Assembly: GCA_015064385.1 (NCBI GenBank) | Contig: SVSI01000004.1 | Location: 1-64,000, forward strand | DNA length: 64,000 nt | Direction of reading: 5' to 3' | Source of the DNA: Oscillospiraceae bacterium | GTDB taxonomy: Bacteria; Bacillota; Clostridia; Oscillospirales; CAG-272 | Shown here: in pieces, positions 17,065-25,720 of the stretch | Numbering within the stretch: position 1 is the first letter of the stretch | Layout of the letters: the number at the start of each line of letters is the position of its first letter | Notes under the pieces: generated by a model | The model's database searches: none | The model's input: only the letters and a program-made list of their open reading frames with translations | Told to the model about the DNA's origin: nothing | Program-made: the position numbers and the translations under genes

Positions 17065-18366
17065 TTAAACGATTATTTCGTGTATAAGCGTCGGCTTTTC
17101 GGGTGCCGTATCGGTGAACTCAAGCGCAGATATTATCTGATCTCTTGCTGCGTCAAAGGTATCCTTCTTTTCGGTAAACAGACGCGCTATAACGTCGCCG
17201 CGCTTTACCTCGTCGGACGGCTTTTTAAGGAGTATAACGCCTGCACGGGGATCAATAACAGAGTCCTTGGTGGCTCTGCCTGCGCCGAGAGTCATGGCTG
17301 CAAGACCGATCTTTTCAGCATCACACGAGAGGATATATCCGTCTCTGTCGGAGAGTATATCGCAAAAATATTTTGCCTTTCCGAAAAGGGAAGTGTCTCT
17401 TGCATACGCATCGTCTCCGCCCTGCTGCCTTATCCACTCGCAGAATTTCTCAAACGCTTTTCCGCTGATAAGAGCGTCGTTTACACGCGCCTTTGCCTCG
17501 TTTGACGGTATTTTGCAGGAAAACTCGACCATAAGCGAAGCAAGGGTAAGGCATACCGTTTTAAGGTCGCTCGGACCGCCTCCGTTTAATACCTCGATCG
17601 CTTCGCATACCTCAAGTGCGTTTCCGATAGCATGTCCGAGAGGTAGATCCATATTGGTTATGACAGCCGCCGTGCGTCTGCCGTGTGCTTTCCCTATTTT
17701 AACCATAGTTTCGGCAAGCTTTTTTGCATCTGCGGGCGTTTTCATAAACGATCCGCGTCCGCATTTTACGTCAAGAACTATCGATTTAGTTCCCGCTGCG
17801 AGCTTTTTACTCATAATTGAAGAGGATATAAGCGGTATGGAATCGACTGTCGCAGTAACGTCGCGCAGAGCGTACAGCTTTTTGTCTGCGGGTGCAAGAT
17901 CCGCGCTCTGACCGATAACGGCAAGCGAGCATCTTCCGACCTGCGCGGCAAACTCGTCGGGAGTCAGCGAGGTGCGAAAGCCGGGAAAGGATTCAAGCTT
18001 ATCCACCGTTCCGCCAGTGTGACCGAGACCTCGTCCGCTCATTTTTGCAACGATACCGCCGCAAGCGGCAACGATTGGAGCGACGATAAGTGTCGTCTTG
18101 TCTCCTACACCGCCGGTAGAGTGCTTATCAACGCTCGCGTCTCCGAATGCACTGAGATCGACCGTGTCCCCCGAGAGCATCATCGCCTCGGTGAGATCGT
18201 AAATTTCTCTGTCGGTCATACCCTTAAAATATATCGCCATCATAAGCGAGGACATCTGGTAGTCGGGTATCTCGTCTGCGGTATAGAGCTTTATCATCTC
18301 GAAAATCTCGTCGCGCGAGAGCTCGAGACCGTGTTTTTTCTTTTCAATAACGTCGTACATTCTCAT
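17065..18366 (-). CDS. pdp: pyrimidine-nucleoside phosphorylase
   Basis: A 433-residue enzyme that splits uridine, thymidine and deoxyuridine with phosphate to a base and (deoxy)ribose-1-phosphate. The start MRMYDVIEKKKHGLELS closely matches Bacillus Pdp. KHSTGGVGDK is at 81-90 and SGRGLGHTGG, the family signature, at 110-119. I use the ATG at 18366, preceded by GAGGT, giving the same N-terminus as known enzymes; an upstream ATG at 18399 would overlap cdd. DeoA-type thymidine phosphorylase is the close alternative, but the Gram-positive Pdp resemblance is stronger. Confidence 0.93.
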   Translation of the reverse strand: MRMYDVIEKKKHGLELSRDEIFEMIKLYTADEIPDYQMSSLMMAIYFKGMTDREIYDLTEAMMLSGDTVDLSAFGDASVDKHSTGGVGDKTTLIVAPIVAACGGIVAKMSGRGLGHTGGTVDKLESFPGFRTSLTPDEFAAQVGRCSLAVIGQSADLAPADKKLYALRDVTATVDSIPLISSSIMSKKLAAGTKSIVLDVKCGRGSFMKTPADAKKLAETMVKIGKAHGRRTAAVITNMDLPLGHAIGNALEVCEAIEVLNGGGPSDLKTVCLTLASLMVEFSCKIPSNEAKARVNDALISGKAFEKFCEWIRQQGGDDAYARDTSLFGKAKYFCDILSDRDGYILSCDAEKIGLAAMTLGAGRATKDSVIDPRAGVILLKKPSDEVKRGDVIARLFTEKKDTFDAARDQIISALEFTDTAPEKPTLIHEIIV

Positions 18367-18382
18367 AAAAGTACCTCGATTT

Positions 18383-18799
18383 TCAGCGGAGCTTGTCACT
18401 TCCGAAGCTTTCGGGGAAAAGCTCGCCGAGAGTATATGATCTTATTTCACTGCCGTCGCAAAGCAGGATAGTAAAATCCTTGTCACAGAATTCTGTCATT
18501 ACCTGACGGCATACGCCGCAGGGCGGGGTGAAGGATGATATCGGTGCATCCTTTTTGCCGCCGACTATCGCGATAGCCGAAAAATTGCGTTCACCCGCGT
18601 GTACCGCGCTAAAAAATGCAACTCTCTCCGCGCATACGGTGGGCGTATAGGATGCCGATTCGATGTTCGCGCCCGAATAGACCGTACCGTGATCGGTGAG
18701 AAGTGCCGCACCGACCGCAAAATTTGAGTACGGGCAATAGCTTTGCTCTCTGGCGAGTATGGCTTTGCCAACGAGCATATTCATTTGTTCGGTGTTCAT
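18383..18799 (-). CDS. cdd: cytidine deaminase
   Basis: A 138-residue, tetramer-type cytidine/deoxycytidine deaminase. The zinc site is complete: Cys56-Ala-Glu58 with the catalytic Glu, and PCGVC supplying Cys94 and Cys97. It turns (deoxy)cytidine into (deoxy)uridine, which the adjacent pyrimidine phosphorylase can use. GGAGAA precedes the start; the stop is 16 bases before pdp. A normal-length member with no oddities. Confidence 0.95.
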   Translation of the reverse strand: MNTEQMNMLVGKAILAREQSYCPYSNFAVGAALLTDHGTVYSGANIESASYTPTVCAERVAFFSAVHAGERNFSAIAIVGGKKDAPISSFTPPCGVCRQVMTEFCDKDFTILLCDGSEIRSYTLGELFPESFGSDKLR

Positions 18800-18813
18800 A
18801 TTATTTCTCCGTT

Positions 18814-19932
18814 TTATTTAAGAAACTCTTTGACCTTTTGGCTGATAAAACCAAAACCGTCGATAGTTCCGAAATTTTCGCTCGGCATATTTTTGCCGTA
18901 AATAATATACGGAACGTATTCTCTGGTGTGGTCGGTACTGCTGTCGGACGGATCACAGCCGTGATCTGCGCTTATCATAAGCACGTCGTCCTCGTTAAGC
19001 GTTTTTACAAACTCGCCAAGCCAGGCGTCAAATTCACTGATAGCGCTCGCATATCCGTCTGCATCCTGTCTGTGACCGTAGAGCATATCAAAATCAACGA
19101 GATTTACAAAGCAAAGCCCGTTAAAATCACGGCTTGCAAGCTCGGATGTTTTTTTCATACCCTCGCGGTTGTTGTGCGTGGGATAGGTCTCGGTAATGCC
19201 GGACATAGCGAAGATGTCCCCTATCTTGCCGACTCCGATAACGTCAAAGCCGTCCTTTTTCAGCTCGTTTAACATAGTGTCTTTCGGGGGAACGAGCGAA
19301 AAATCGCGTCTGTTTTCGGTTCTCTTAAAGTTAGGATAGCTTCCCTCAAACGGGCGTGCGATAACTCTGCCTACTCCGTGCTCACCGGTAAGAATTGCTC
19401 TTGCCTTCTCGCAAATGGAGTAAAGCTCGTCTATCGGAACGACGTCCTCGTGAGCGGCTATCTGGAATACGCTGTCCGCGGAGGTGTAAACGATAAGATC
19501 GCCCGTTTCGACGTGTGCCTTGCCGTAGTCACGGATCACGTCCGTGCCCGAATAGGGAAGATTACATATAACCCTTCTACCTACCGCTTTCTCAAAAGCG
19601 TCTATTATCTCGCTCGGAAATCCGCTCGGATAGGTCGGCATAGGGGACTCGGAAATAAGTCCCGCGATCTCCCAGTGACCGGTAGTGGTGTCCTTGCCGC
19701 GGCTTAATTCACGAAGACGCGCGAAGCTCGCCGTGGGGGCTTCTGCCTTTTCTACGCACTCTACTCCGTCAATATTTCCAAATCCCATAGCGGTAAGATT
19801 CGGAATACTGAATTTTTCACTTTTTGAAATACTGCCGAGCGTATTTGCACCCGCATCTCCGAAATCGCTCGCGTCGGGTGCCTCTCCGATTCCAAAGGAA
19901 TCGAGAATTATAAGAAAAACTCTCTTTTTCAT
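18814..19932 (-). CDS. deoB: phosphopentomutase
   Basis: A 372-residue DeoB of the alkaline-phosphatase superfamily. It interconverts ribose-1-phosphate or deoxyribose-1-phosphate with the 5-phosphate, using two Mn ions. The N-terminal RVFLIILDSFGIGEAPD motif and the DADGYASAISEFD and SADHGCDPS segments carry metal ligands. It is placed between deoD (6 bases upstream) and cdd (14 bases downstream), exactly between the phosphorylases and DeoC in the pathway. Confidence 0.95.
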   Translation of the reverse strand: MKKRVFLIILDSFGIGEAPDASDFGDAGANTLGSISKSEKFSIPNLTAMGFGNIDGVECVEKAEAPTASFARLRELSRGKDTTTGHWEIAGLISESPMPTYPSGFPSEIIDAFEKAVGRRVICNLPYSGTDVIRDYGKAHVETGDLIVYTSADSVFQIAAHEDVVPIDELYSICEKARAILTGEHGVGRVIARPFEGSYPNFKRTENRRDFSLVPPKDTMLNELKKDGFDVIGVGKIGDIFAMSGITETYPTHNNREGMKKTSELASRDFNGLCFVNLVDFDMLYGHRQDADGYASAISEFDAWLGEFVKTLNEDDVLMISADHGCDPSDSSTDHTREYVPYIIYGKNMPSENFGTIDGFGFISQKVKEFLK

Positions 19933-19938
19933 AATCTT

Positions 19939-20658
19939 TTAGTTCTTAATAGCGACGTTGAGCGCTATTTTCATCATATCGGTAAAGGTGTTCTGACGGG
20001 CGTCTGCATCAAGTGCTTCGCCTCTGATAATGTGGTCGGAAACCGTGCATATCGCAAGTGCTTTTTTGCCCGCTGCTGCCGCGTTCATATAAAGAGCAGC
20101 CGCTTCCATTTCTACTCCGAGCACGCCCATCTTGTACCAGCCCTCGTTGAATTTGGGATCTGCGTGGTAGAAGATATCGGAGGAAAGAAGGTTGCCGACC
20201 TTGTAACGAACTCCAAGCTCCTTTGCCTCGTTTACGGCAGACTCGAGGAGATCGTAGCTCGCGATAGGTGCGTAATTTCCGTTAAGCTTGTACTGATCCT
20301 GATATGCGGAGTTGGTGCAAGCACCCATTCCGATTATAACGTCGCGGAGCTGTACGTCGTCAGCAAGGCCGCCGGCGGAGCCGATACGGATGATGTTTTC
20401 AACTCCGAAGAAGTTGTAAAGCTCGTACGAGTAGATACCGATGGAGGGCATTCCCATTCCGCTTGCCATAACGCTTACGGGCACGCCCTTGTAGGTTCCC
20501 GTATAGCCCTGAATACCGCGGACGTTGTTTATAAGACGCGGATTTTCAAGGAAGGTCTCTGCAACGAATTTGGAACGCAGGGGATCGCCGGGCATAAGGA
20601 CCGTTTTGGCGAAATCTGCGGGTTCTGCTTTTATGTGAGGGGTGTGTTTGTTACTCAT
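19939..20658 (-). CDS. deoD: purine-nucleoside phosphorylase, DeoD type
   Basis: A 239-residue hexameric-type purine-nucleoside phosphorylase that cleaves (deoxy)inosine, guanosine and probably adenosine to base and pentose-1-phosphate. MPGDPLRSKF near the N-terminus, the phosphate-binding GSAGG loop and VSDH in the C-terminal part, with the catalytic Asp, identify the family. Together with Pdp it covers both base classes. Twelve bases separate it from deoC. Confidence 0.95.
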   Translation of the reverse strand: MSNKHTPHIKAEPADFAKTVLMPGDPLRSKFVAETFLENPRLINNVRGIQGYTGTYKGVPVSVMASGMGMPSIGIYSYELYNFFGVENIIRIGSAGGLADDVQLRDVIIGMGACTNSAYQDQYKLNGNYAPIASYDLLESAVNEAKELGVRYKVGNLLSSDIFYHADPKFNEGWYKMGVLGVEMEAAALYMNAAAAGKKALAICTVSDHIIRGEALDADARQNTFTDMMKIALNVAIKN

Positions 20659-20670
20659 CTTAATTTCTCC

Positions 20671-21339
20671 TTAATAGTTGGACTGACTTTTTTCGTTTTT
20701 TGCTATTTTTACGATGCGGCTCGTACCGAGACGGGAAGCGCCAAGGTTTATAAAGTCCTCTGCGTCCTCAAGTGAGGAGATTCCGCCCGCCGCCTTGATA
20801 AGAACGCCTTTGCCTACGTGCTTTGCGAAAAGGGCAACGTCCTCGCGAGTAGCTCCTGCGGTGGAAAATCCGGTGGAGGTCTTGATGTAGTCTGCACCCG
20901 AAGCGGTGACTATCTCGCACATCTTGATCTTTTCTTCGTCGGTAAGAAGGCAGGTCTCGATGATCACCTTGAGTATCTTTTCGCCGCAAGCTTCCTTGAG
21001 AGCTTTAAGCTCATAAAGGATCTCATCGTACTTTTTATCCTTGAGATGACCGATGTTTATAACGGTATCTATTTCGTCTGCGCCGTTTGAAACAGCATCC
21101 TTTGCCTCAAAAATCTTGGTGGCAGTCGTGGAATATCCGTTGGGGAATCCGATTACCGTGCATATTTTAAGCTTGTCCCCAACGTATTCTTTTGCCGCCT
21201 TGACGTACGATGCGGGAATACATACCGAAGCGGTGGAAAATCTGATACCGTCGTCGCAAACTGCTTTTATCTCCTCCCACGTAGCACTTTGAGAAAGAAG
21301 GGTGTGATCGCATTTTGAAAGAATTTTGCTGAGTTCCAT
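20671..21339 (-). CDS. deoC: deoxyribose-5-phosphate aldolase
   Basis: A 222-residue class I aldolase that splits 2-deoxyribose-5-phosphate to glyceraldehyde-3-phosphate and acetaldehyde. The Schiff-base Lys153 is in [10 protein letters not shown] and the second catalytic Lys182 in VLIKAAGGI; Asp91 lies in the [10 protein letters not shown] region. It is specific to DNA-derived deoxyribose, so its presence means the operon handles deoxynucleosides as a carbon source. It follows tdk by 29 bases with its own AAGGAG. Confidence 0.95.
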   Translation of the reverse strand: MELSKILSKCDHTLLSQSATWEEIKAVCDDGIRFSTASVCIPASYVKAAKEYVGDKLKICTVIGFPNGYSTTATKIFEAKDAVSNGADEIDTVINIGHLKDKKYDEILYELKALKEACGEKILKVIIETCLLTDEEKIKMCEIVTASGADYIKTSTGFSTAGATREDVALFAKHVGKGVLIKAAGGISSLEDAEDFINLGASRLGTSRIVKIAKNEKSQSNY

Positions 21340-21368
21340 AACTATATCTCCTTTTTACAAATATATTT

Positions 21369-21950
21369 TCAAGAATTTTGTTTTTTTATCTTTTCGCGCC
21401 AGCATTTGTGACACATTGCAACGTAGCTGTCGTTTCCTCCGAGCATCACTTGATCACCCTCAGTAACTATCTTCATATCGAGAGTGATTCGCGCGTTGAC
21501 TATCGCCTTTTCTCCGCAGGAGCAGATCGTCTTTATCTCGGATATTGAGTCTGCTACCTCAAAAAGACGCTTGCTGCCTTCAAAAAGATTACACAAAAAG
21601 TCTGCGCGGAGACCGAAGCAGAGTACCGGAATAGCGTACTCGTCCACGATCTTTCGAAGCGCATCTACGTGAGACGTGGTGAAGAATTGGCATTCGTCCG
21701 CTATTATTACGTCGTACTTGGGCGCTTTCTTGCTGAATATCTCGAAAATATCGTCACACTTGTCAACCGTCTCGCAGTTTGCCGAAAGTCCTATGCGGGA
21801 CTTGACGACCTTTTCACCGTCACGGTTGTCAAGCGCCGGCTTTATCAGCCATACCTTCATTCCGCGTTCCTCGTAATTGAATTTCGTGATAAGTGCCTGC
21901 GCCGTTTTGGACGAGCCCATAGCACCGTATTTGAAGTAAAGCTTTGCCAT
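21369..21950 (-). CDS. tdk: thymidine kinase (type II)
   Basis: A 193-residue type II thymidine kinase. The P-loop GAMGSSKTA is at residues 9-17, the catalytic Glu86 lies in ADECQFF, and four Cys for structural zinc are present as CSC and CHKC near the C-terminus. It makes dTMP from thymidine. It is the first gene of the ten-gene operon; GGAGAAG lies before the ATG and a promoter about 40 bases further up. Confidence 0.95.
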   Translation of the reverse strand: MAKLYFKYGAMGSSKTAQALITKFNYEERGMKVWLIKPALDNRDGEKVVKSRIGLSANCETVDKCDDIFEIFSKKAPKYDVIIADECQFFTTSHVDALRKIVDEYAIPVLCFGLRADFLCNLFEGSKRLFEVADSISEIKTICSCGEKAIVNARITLDMKIVTEGDQVMLGGNDSYVAMCHKCWREKIKKQNS

Positions 21951-21990
21951 TTTCTTCTCCTGATCGGTTATTATTTGTTTTTAGTATATC

Positions 21991-22019
21991 ATTATATCAT
22001 ATTTTTCTATAAAATGGAA
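21991..22019 (-). promoter_or_regulatory. probable promoter of the nucleoside operon
   Basis: On the minus strand, TATAAT (21991-21996) lies 17 bases from a weak -35, TTCCAT (22014-22019). I see no obvious DeoR- or CytR-type palindrome in the 145-bp gap. Confidence 0.55.
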
Positions 22020-22095
22020 GAGTTTTTTAGTATTTTTTATCAAAATAACCTAAGTTTTACCGATGCATATTATATTTTAGTGGGGAGGGATAGAT

Positions 22096-22740
22096 ATGAA
22101 GATGTCGGAGCTCTTTTACAGATGTTTGAGCGCAGACTATATAAAGGTGGGCGAGTCCGCAGACTACGCCGTAGAAAAGCGCGCAGGGAATCTCTTTTTG
22201 TTTTTTCAGGACTCGGACGGAGCTGTAGATTGGAAGAATAATCTCGATTTTCCGTCGATGCCGTACGAAAAGATGGATAAAAGCGTGTGGCGCGCACATA
22301 GGGGATTTCTTCGAGTATGGAAAGAAATAGAGCCGTACGTGTCCGGATATATTATGAACGAAAATATAAAAAGGATAACGGTGGCGGGATATTCGCACGG
22401 AGCGGCAGTCGCTCTTCTTTGTCACGAATACGTTTGGTATAACCGCCCCGATCTGAGAAAAAAGCTTTTCGGATACGGATTTGGATGCCCGAGAGTGTTC
22501 TGGGGACGCTCCTGTGCAGATCTTTGCGAGCGCTGGGAGAATTTTACTGTAATACGAAATATAAACGATATAGTCACACACCTTCCGCCCGCAGTGATCG
22601 GATATAGACACGTGGGCAAGATGCTGGAGGTGGGAGAAAAGGGAAAATACTCGAATATTGAGGCACATTTTGCCGAAAATATACTTATAGAGCTTGCAAA
22701 TTACGAAGAAAAAACACAGGCGGCGCCTGTGTTTTTATGA
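22096..22740 (+). CDS. class 3 lipase-like alpha/beta hydrolase
   Basis: A 214-residue protein of the lipase class 3 fold. The nucleophile elbow is GYSHG with Ser100; Asp158 (INDIVTHLPP) and His172 (GYRHVG) complete a plausible triad, and AHRGF at 67-71 fits the oxyanion region of this family. No signal peptide is seen, so it is likely cytoplasmic. The substrate is unknown; relatives act on acylglycerols or phospholipids. GGGAGGG precedes the start. Its last codons (KTQAAPVFL) are encoded by the terminator hairpin it shares with the convergent GH4 gene. Confidence 0.8.
   Translation: MKMSELFYRCLSADYIKVGESADYAVEKRAGNLFLFFQDSDGAVDWKNNLDFPSMPYEKMDKSVWRAHRGFLRVWKEIEPYVSGYIMNENIKRITVAGYSHGAAVALLCHEYVWYNRPDLRKKLFGYGFGCPRVFWGRSCADLCERWENFTVIRNINDIVTHLPPAVIGYRHVGKMLEVGEKGKYSNIEAHFAENILIELANYEEKTQAAPVFL
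22711..22736. terminator. bidirectional terminator overlapping the lipase 3' end
   Basis: Eleven-base-pair inverted repeat AAAACACAGGC/GCCTGTGTTTT with a GGC loop; it lies inside the last codons of the lipase-like gene and 17 bases beyond the GH4 stop on the other strand. Confidence 0.8.
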
Positions 22741-22752
22741 AGAATATGTGAT

Positions 22753-24075
22753 TTAGAATATGGGGTAACCTGCTGCCTCGTGTGCTGCCTTAAGCTCGTC
22801 ACAAAGAGCAACGATCTCGTCGGTGGAAAGCTGGCTTCCGGTGTGAGGATCGAGCATTGCAGCGTGGTAAACGTGTTCCATAGACATCTCGTGAGCAGCA
22901 GCTATGGTAAGAAGCTGAACGTTGATATTGGTCATATTCATAGCTGCGCACTGGGGAGGAAGCTCTCCTGCGAAGGTCGGATGGATTCCCGATTTGTCAA
23001 CCATACAAGCAACCTCTACGCAAGCGTTTGCGGGAAGGTTTGAGATAAGTCCGTTGTTGATTACGTTTCCGCCGATCTTGTATGGAACGTCGGTAACGAT
23101 AGCTTCCATAATACGAGAAGCGTACTCACGGGAGCGCACGTGCGTTACGTTTCCGCCTGCCATAAGCTCTTCTCTCTGAGCAGCCCACTTTGCGATCTGC
23201 TTTTCACAGCGTCTCGGATACTCGTCAAGCGGAATGTTGAATTTCTCGATAAGCTCGGGACGGTTTTCCTTAATGTAGAGGTAGTTGTACTCTGCGTTGT
23301 GCTCACTGGACTCGGTGCAGTAGTAACCGAACTTGTCGATGTAGTCGTATCTTACCATATCGCCGTGCTTCGTGGTAGCGTTCTTTTCCTTTGCGCGACG
23401 CTTGATCTCGGGGTAAAGGTCGTTTCCGTCCTTGTCGCGGATGTCAAGAAGCCATCCCATGTGGTTGATACCTGCGATAGTCTCGTATCTGCCCTCCATC
23501 TTGTCCTCCATACCGAGGTCCTTGAGGAGCCAGTGCGAGCAAACCTGTACGCTGTGGCAGAGACCGATAGTCTTTACGTTGGTGTATCTCTGCATATAAC
23601 CGGTGAGTATTGCCATCGGGTTGGTGTAGTTGAGAAGCCATGCGTTGGGGCATACCTCTTCCATATCAGCGGCAAACTGCTTCATAACGTGAATGGTACG
23701 AAGTCCTCTGAAGATTCCGCCGATACCGAGGGTATCACCGATAGTCTGGCGCAGACCGTACTTCTTGGGGATCTCAAAGTCGATTATAGTGCAGGGATCG
23801 TAGAGACCTACCTGAATAGCGTTGACTACGAAATCAGCGTTTCTGAGAGCGTCCTTACGCTCCTCTACGCCAAGATATTTTTTGACGGTAGCGCGATTTT
23901 CGTTGATGTTCTTGTTGAGGGTTGTGATAAGGAGATAGGAATCCTCGAGACGCTCTGCGTCAATGTCGTAAAGAGCGATCTCCGCATCGTGAAGTGCCTC
24001 GGACATCATCGAGTCTCCGAGAACGTTCTTACAGAAAACGGTGCTTCCTGCTCCCATAAAAGTGATCTTTACCAT
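22753..24075 (-). CDS. GH4 family alpha-glycosidase (alpha-galactosidase/alpha-glucosidase, MelA-like)
   Basis: A 440-residue glycoside hydrolase of family 4, which uses NAD+ and Mn2+ in an oxidation-elimination mechanism. The N-terminal Rossmann motif FMGAGSTVF binds NAD. Metal ligands are Cys173 in GLCHSVQ and His205 in GINHMGW; LLNYTNPMAI is the family signature near 150. The Cys-His group fits non-phosphorylated substrates as in MelA. AAAGGAA lies before the ATG. The divergent AraC gene at 24228 is the probable regulator. The exact sugar specificity is not readable. Confidence 0.9.
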   Translation of the reverse strand: MVKITFMGAGSTVFCKNVLGDSMMSEALHDAEIALYDIDAERLEDSYLLITTLNKNINENRATVKKYLGVEERKDALRNADFVVNAIQVGLYDPCTIIDFEIPKKYGLRQTIGDTLGIGGIFRGLRTIHVMKQFAADMEEVCPNAWLLNYTNPMAILTGYMQRYTNVKTIGLCHSVQVCSHWLLKDLGMEDKMEGRYETIAGINHMGWLLDIRDKDGNDLYPEIKRRAKEKNATTKHGDMVRYDYIDKFGYYCTESSEHNAEYNYLYIKENRPELIEKFNIPLDEYPRRCEKQIAKWAAQREELMAGGNVTHVRSREYASRIMEAIVTDVPYKIGGNVINNGLISNLPANACVEVACMVDKSGIHPTFAGELPPQCAAMNMTNINVQLLTIAAAHEMSMEHVYHAAMLDPHTGSQLSTDEIVALCDELKAAHEAAGYPIF

Positions 24076-24149
24076 AATTTCAGTTTCCTTTCGTGAAACG
24101 TTAAATTTATTTTACAAGTACATTTTATCACTTTTTTTTCGGAAAGCCA

Positions 24150-24179
24150 TTGATTTATGTAACTGTAATATGTTATAAT
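24150..24179 (+). promoter_or_regulatory. promoter of the AraC-type gene
   Basis: TTGATT (24150-24155) and TATAAT (24174-24179), spacer 18 bases, in the gap divergent from the GH4 gene. Confidence 0.6.
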
Positions 24180-24227
24180 GTAACCTAAAGAGCAGAAAAC
24201 GCTACGCGAAAGAAGGTGTTTTGTCAC

Positions 24228-24989
24228 TTGGAAGATAATAAAAGGTTTTGGATTATAGGTTTTCTCGATCGCGGATACGAGGAGCTTTTGCCACTGAACT
24301 GCGGATATGAAGACTGTGATCCGCTACATACGGGATATGGAAGAAGATCCTACTATATGATACATTACGTCATAAAGGGCTCGGGTACGCTTTATAGTGA
24401 AAAGGGAGAATATAAGGTTGGTCACGGTCAGATCTTTATAGTAACTCCTTACGAAAACGCGCATTACGTTGCCGACGAGAGCGATCCATGGGAATATGTT
24501 TGGATAGCGTTTAACGGTCGGCTTGCAAAAAAGCTTGACTCACTTGACTCGCGCGTTTTCAGTACGTCGTACGAGCCGTTTGCTATGATACGCGATCTGC
24601 AAAAAAGACAGGATACCAGAGAAGAGGTTGGCGCAGCCGCGCTCTTTCTGATATTTGCCGAGATCTTCTCGGGACGTTCAAGACACCCGCATTACGTGCG
24701 TCGTACGGTAGATACGATAAATTCGCTTTATATGAGGCCCATAACGGTCGAGGCGATCGCAAGCGACCTGCGACTGGACAGGCGTTATCTTGCGCGTATA
24801 TTCAAGGCGAGCATGGGTATGAGCGTTCAGGAATATCTGATAAAGGTAAGAATGGAGCAAGCGGAAAAGCTGCTTCGTGACGGAGTTTCGGTGTCTATGA
24901 CCGCCGAGCTCGTAGGATATAACGATCCGTTCAATTTTTCAAAAATGTTCAAGAAATATTACGGAGTCAGCCCGAGTAAATTTGTGTAA
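24228..24989 (+). CDS. AraC-family transcriptional regulator
   Basis: About 253 residues: an N-terminal cupin-type sugar-sensing domain (YYMIHYVIKGSGTLYSEKG) and a C-terminal double helix-turn-helix (ITVEAIASDLRLDRRYLAR, then AELVGYNDPFNFSKMFKKY). The start is uncertain. TTG at 24228 lies nine bases after AAGGTG; GTG at 24216 lies inside that same ribosome site. I prefer TTG. It is transcribed away from the GH4 gene across about 150 bases and probably activates it in response to an alpha-galactoside or alpha-glucoside. Confidence 0.88.
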   Translation: MEDNKRFWIIGFLDRGYEELLPLNCGYEDCDPLHTGYGRRSYYMIHYVIKGSGTLYSEKGEYKVGHGQIFIVTPYENAHYVADESDPWEYVWIAFNGRLAKKLDSLDSRVFSTSYEPFAMIRDLQKRQDTREEVGAAALFLIFAEIFSGRSRHPHYVRRTVDTINSLYMRPITVEAIASDLRLDRRYLARIFKASMGMSVQEYLIKVRMEQAEKLLRDGVSVSMTAELVGYNDPFNFSKMFKKYYGVSPSKFV

Positions 24990-24990
24990 A

Positions 24991-25024
24991 AAAAGAAGTG
25001 CTCAGATCAGAGCACTTCTTTTTT
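24991..25024. terminator. bidirectional terminator
   Basis: Thirteen-base-pair stem AAAAGAAGTGCTC/GAGCACTTCTTTT between the AraC stop and the convergent zinc-ribbon gene. Confidence 0.88.
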
Positions 25025-25472
25025 ACATTTCTTTTCCGCAGTGCATACAAAATTTACTTTCAGCCGAAACATCTTTTCCACAGTGTGGGCACGTGCGTTT
25101 TGCCGCAGAGTGTTCTTGCGCACTTTGTCCTTTGCCACAATGGGGACAAAAATCTGTACTTATCATGTTACCGCACCCGTTGCATCTCCACTTATGATTG
25201 GCTGTGTTATTGCTGATATGCGGTTGCTGATTTTCATATTTTGGTGGTGGAGTAACTTCACCATCTTTTCTTTTATTTACAGTTCCTATTATTATAAAAA
25301 TTATACCTAGTACAATAAGTATAACTCCAAAGGTCTCATAATCCGATCCGGGATTTGTTACACCATCGTTGAAAAAGCTCTCGAGCTGAGCTTTAACATC
25401 ATTGTTCATTGAATTTCCTGTCATATACAAGAATATTCCGGCTATAAGTGAAATAACGCCCAAAGTTATCAT
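25023..25472 (-). CDS. membrane protein with two C-terminal zinc ribbons
   Basis: A 149-residue protein. Two membrane helices (about 2-20 and 47-67) are followed by a Pro-rich linker and then eight Cys arranged as CNGC...CPHC and CPHC...CMHC, two zinc-ribbon units. AGGAG lies nine bases before the ATG. Such zinc-ribbon membrane proteins are common but mostly without known function. It is convergent with the AraC gene and reads away from the XRE gene at 25854. A gene remnant lies directly upstream on the same strand. No function is proposed. Confidence 0.75.
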   Translation of the reverse strand: MITLGVISLIAGIFLYMTGNSMNNDVKAQLESFFNDGVTNPGSDYETFGVILIVLGIIFIIIGTVNKRKDGEVTPPPKYENQQPHISNNTANHKWRCNGCGNMISTDFCPHCGKGQSAQEHSAAKRTCPHCGKDVSAESKFCMHCGKEM

Positions 25473-25505
25473 TGCTATTTTTCTCCTATTTCGATAGTTA
25501 TTGGA

Positions 25506-25720
25506 TTATTTAGATACCACTGTATCGTAAAGCATAATGGGGTCTGCAGACCAATGATCACTATGTTTGGTCCCGCCGACATATGATAATTGAAAACTTA
25601 TATAATTCGCATTTTTTATATTCGCTAATACTTCTAAATCATCGGTTTTATATGTAATTGTGGGTGATTGATAAACAATTTCATCGTACGTATAGTTAGG
25701 CGTACTCCTTGATAAGTAAC
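25506..25720 (-). pseudogene. coding-like remnant without a start codon
   Basis: The minus strand between 25720 and a TAA at 25506-25508 reads open for about 70 codons with ordinary protein composition (for example NYTYDEIVYQSPTITY, then HSDHWSADPIMLYDTVVSK), yet no ATG, GTG or TTG start with a ribosome site is found. The frame runs into the operator palindromes of the XRE gene, which are hardly coding. It may be the C-terminal end of a decayed gene. The rest of the 380-bp gap 25473-25853 is AT-rich and holds only the palindromes described separately. Confidence 0.4.
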
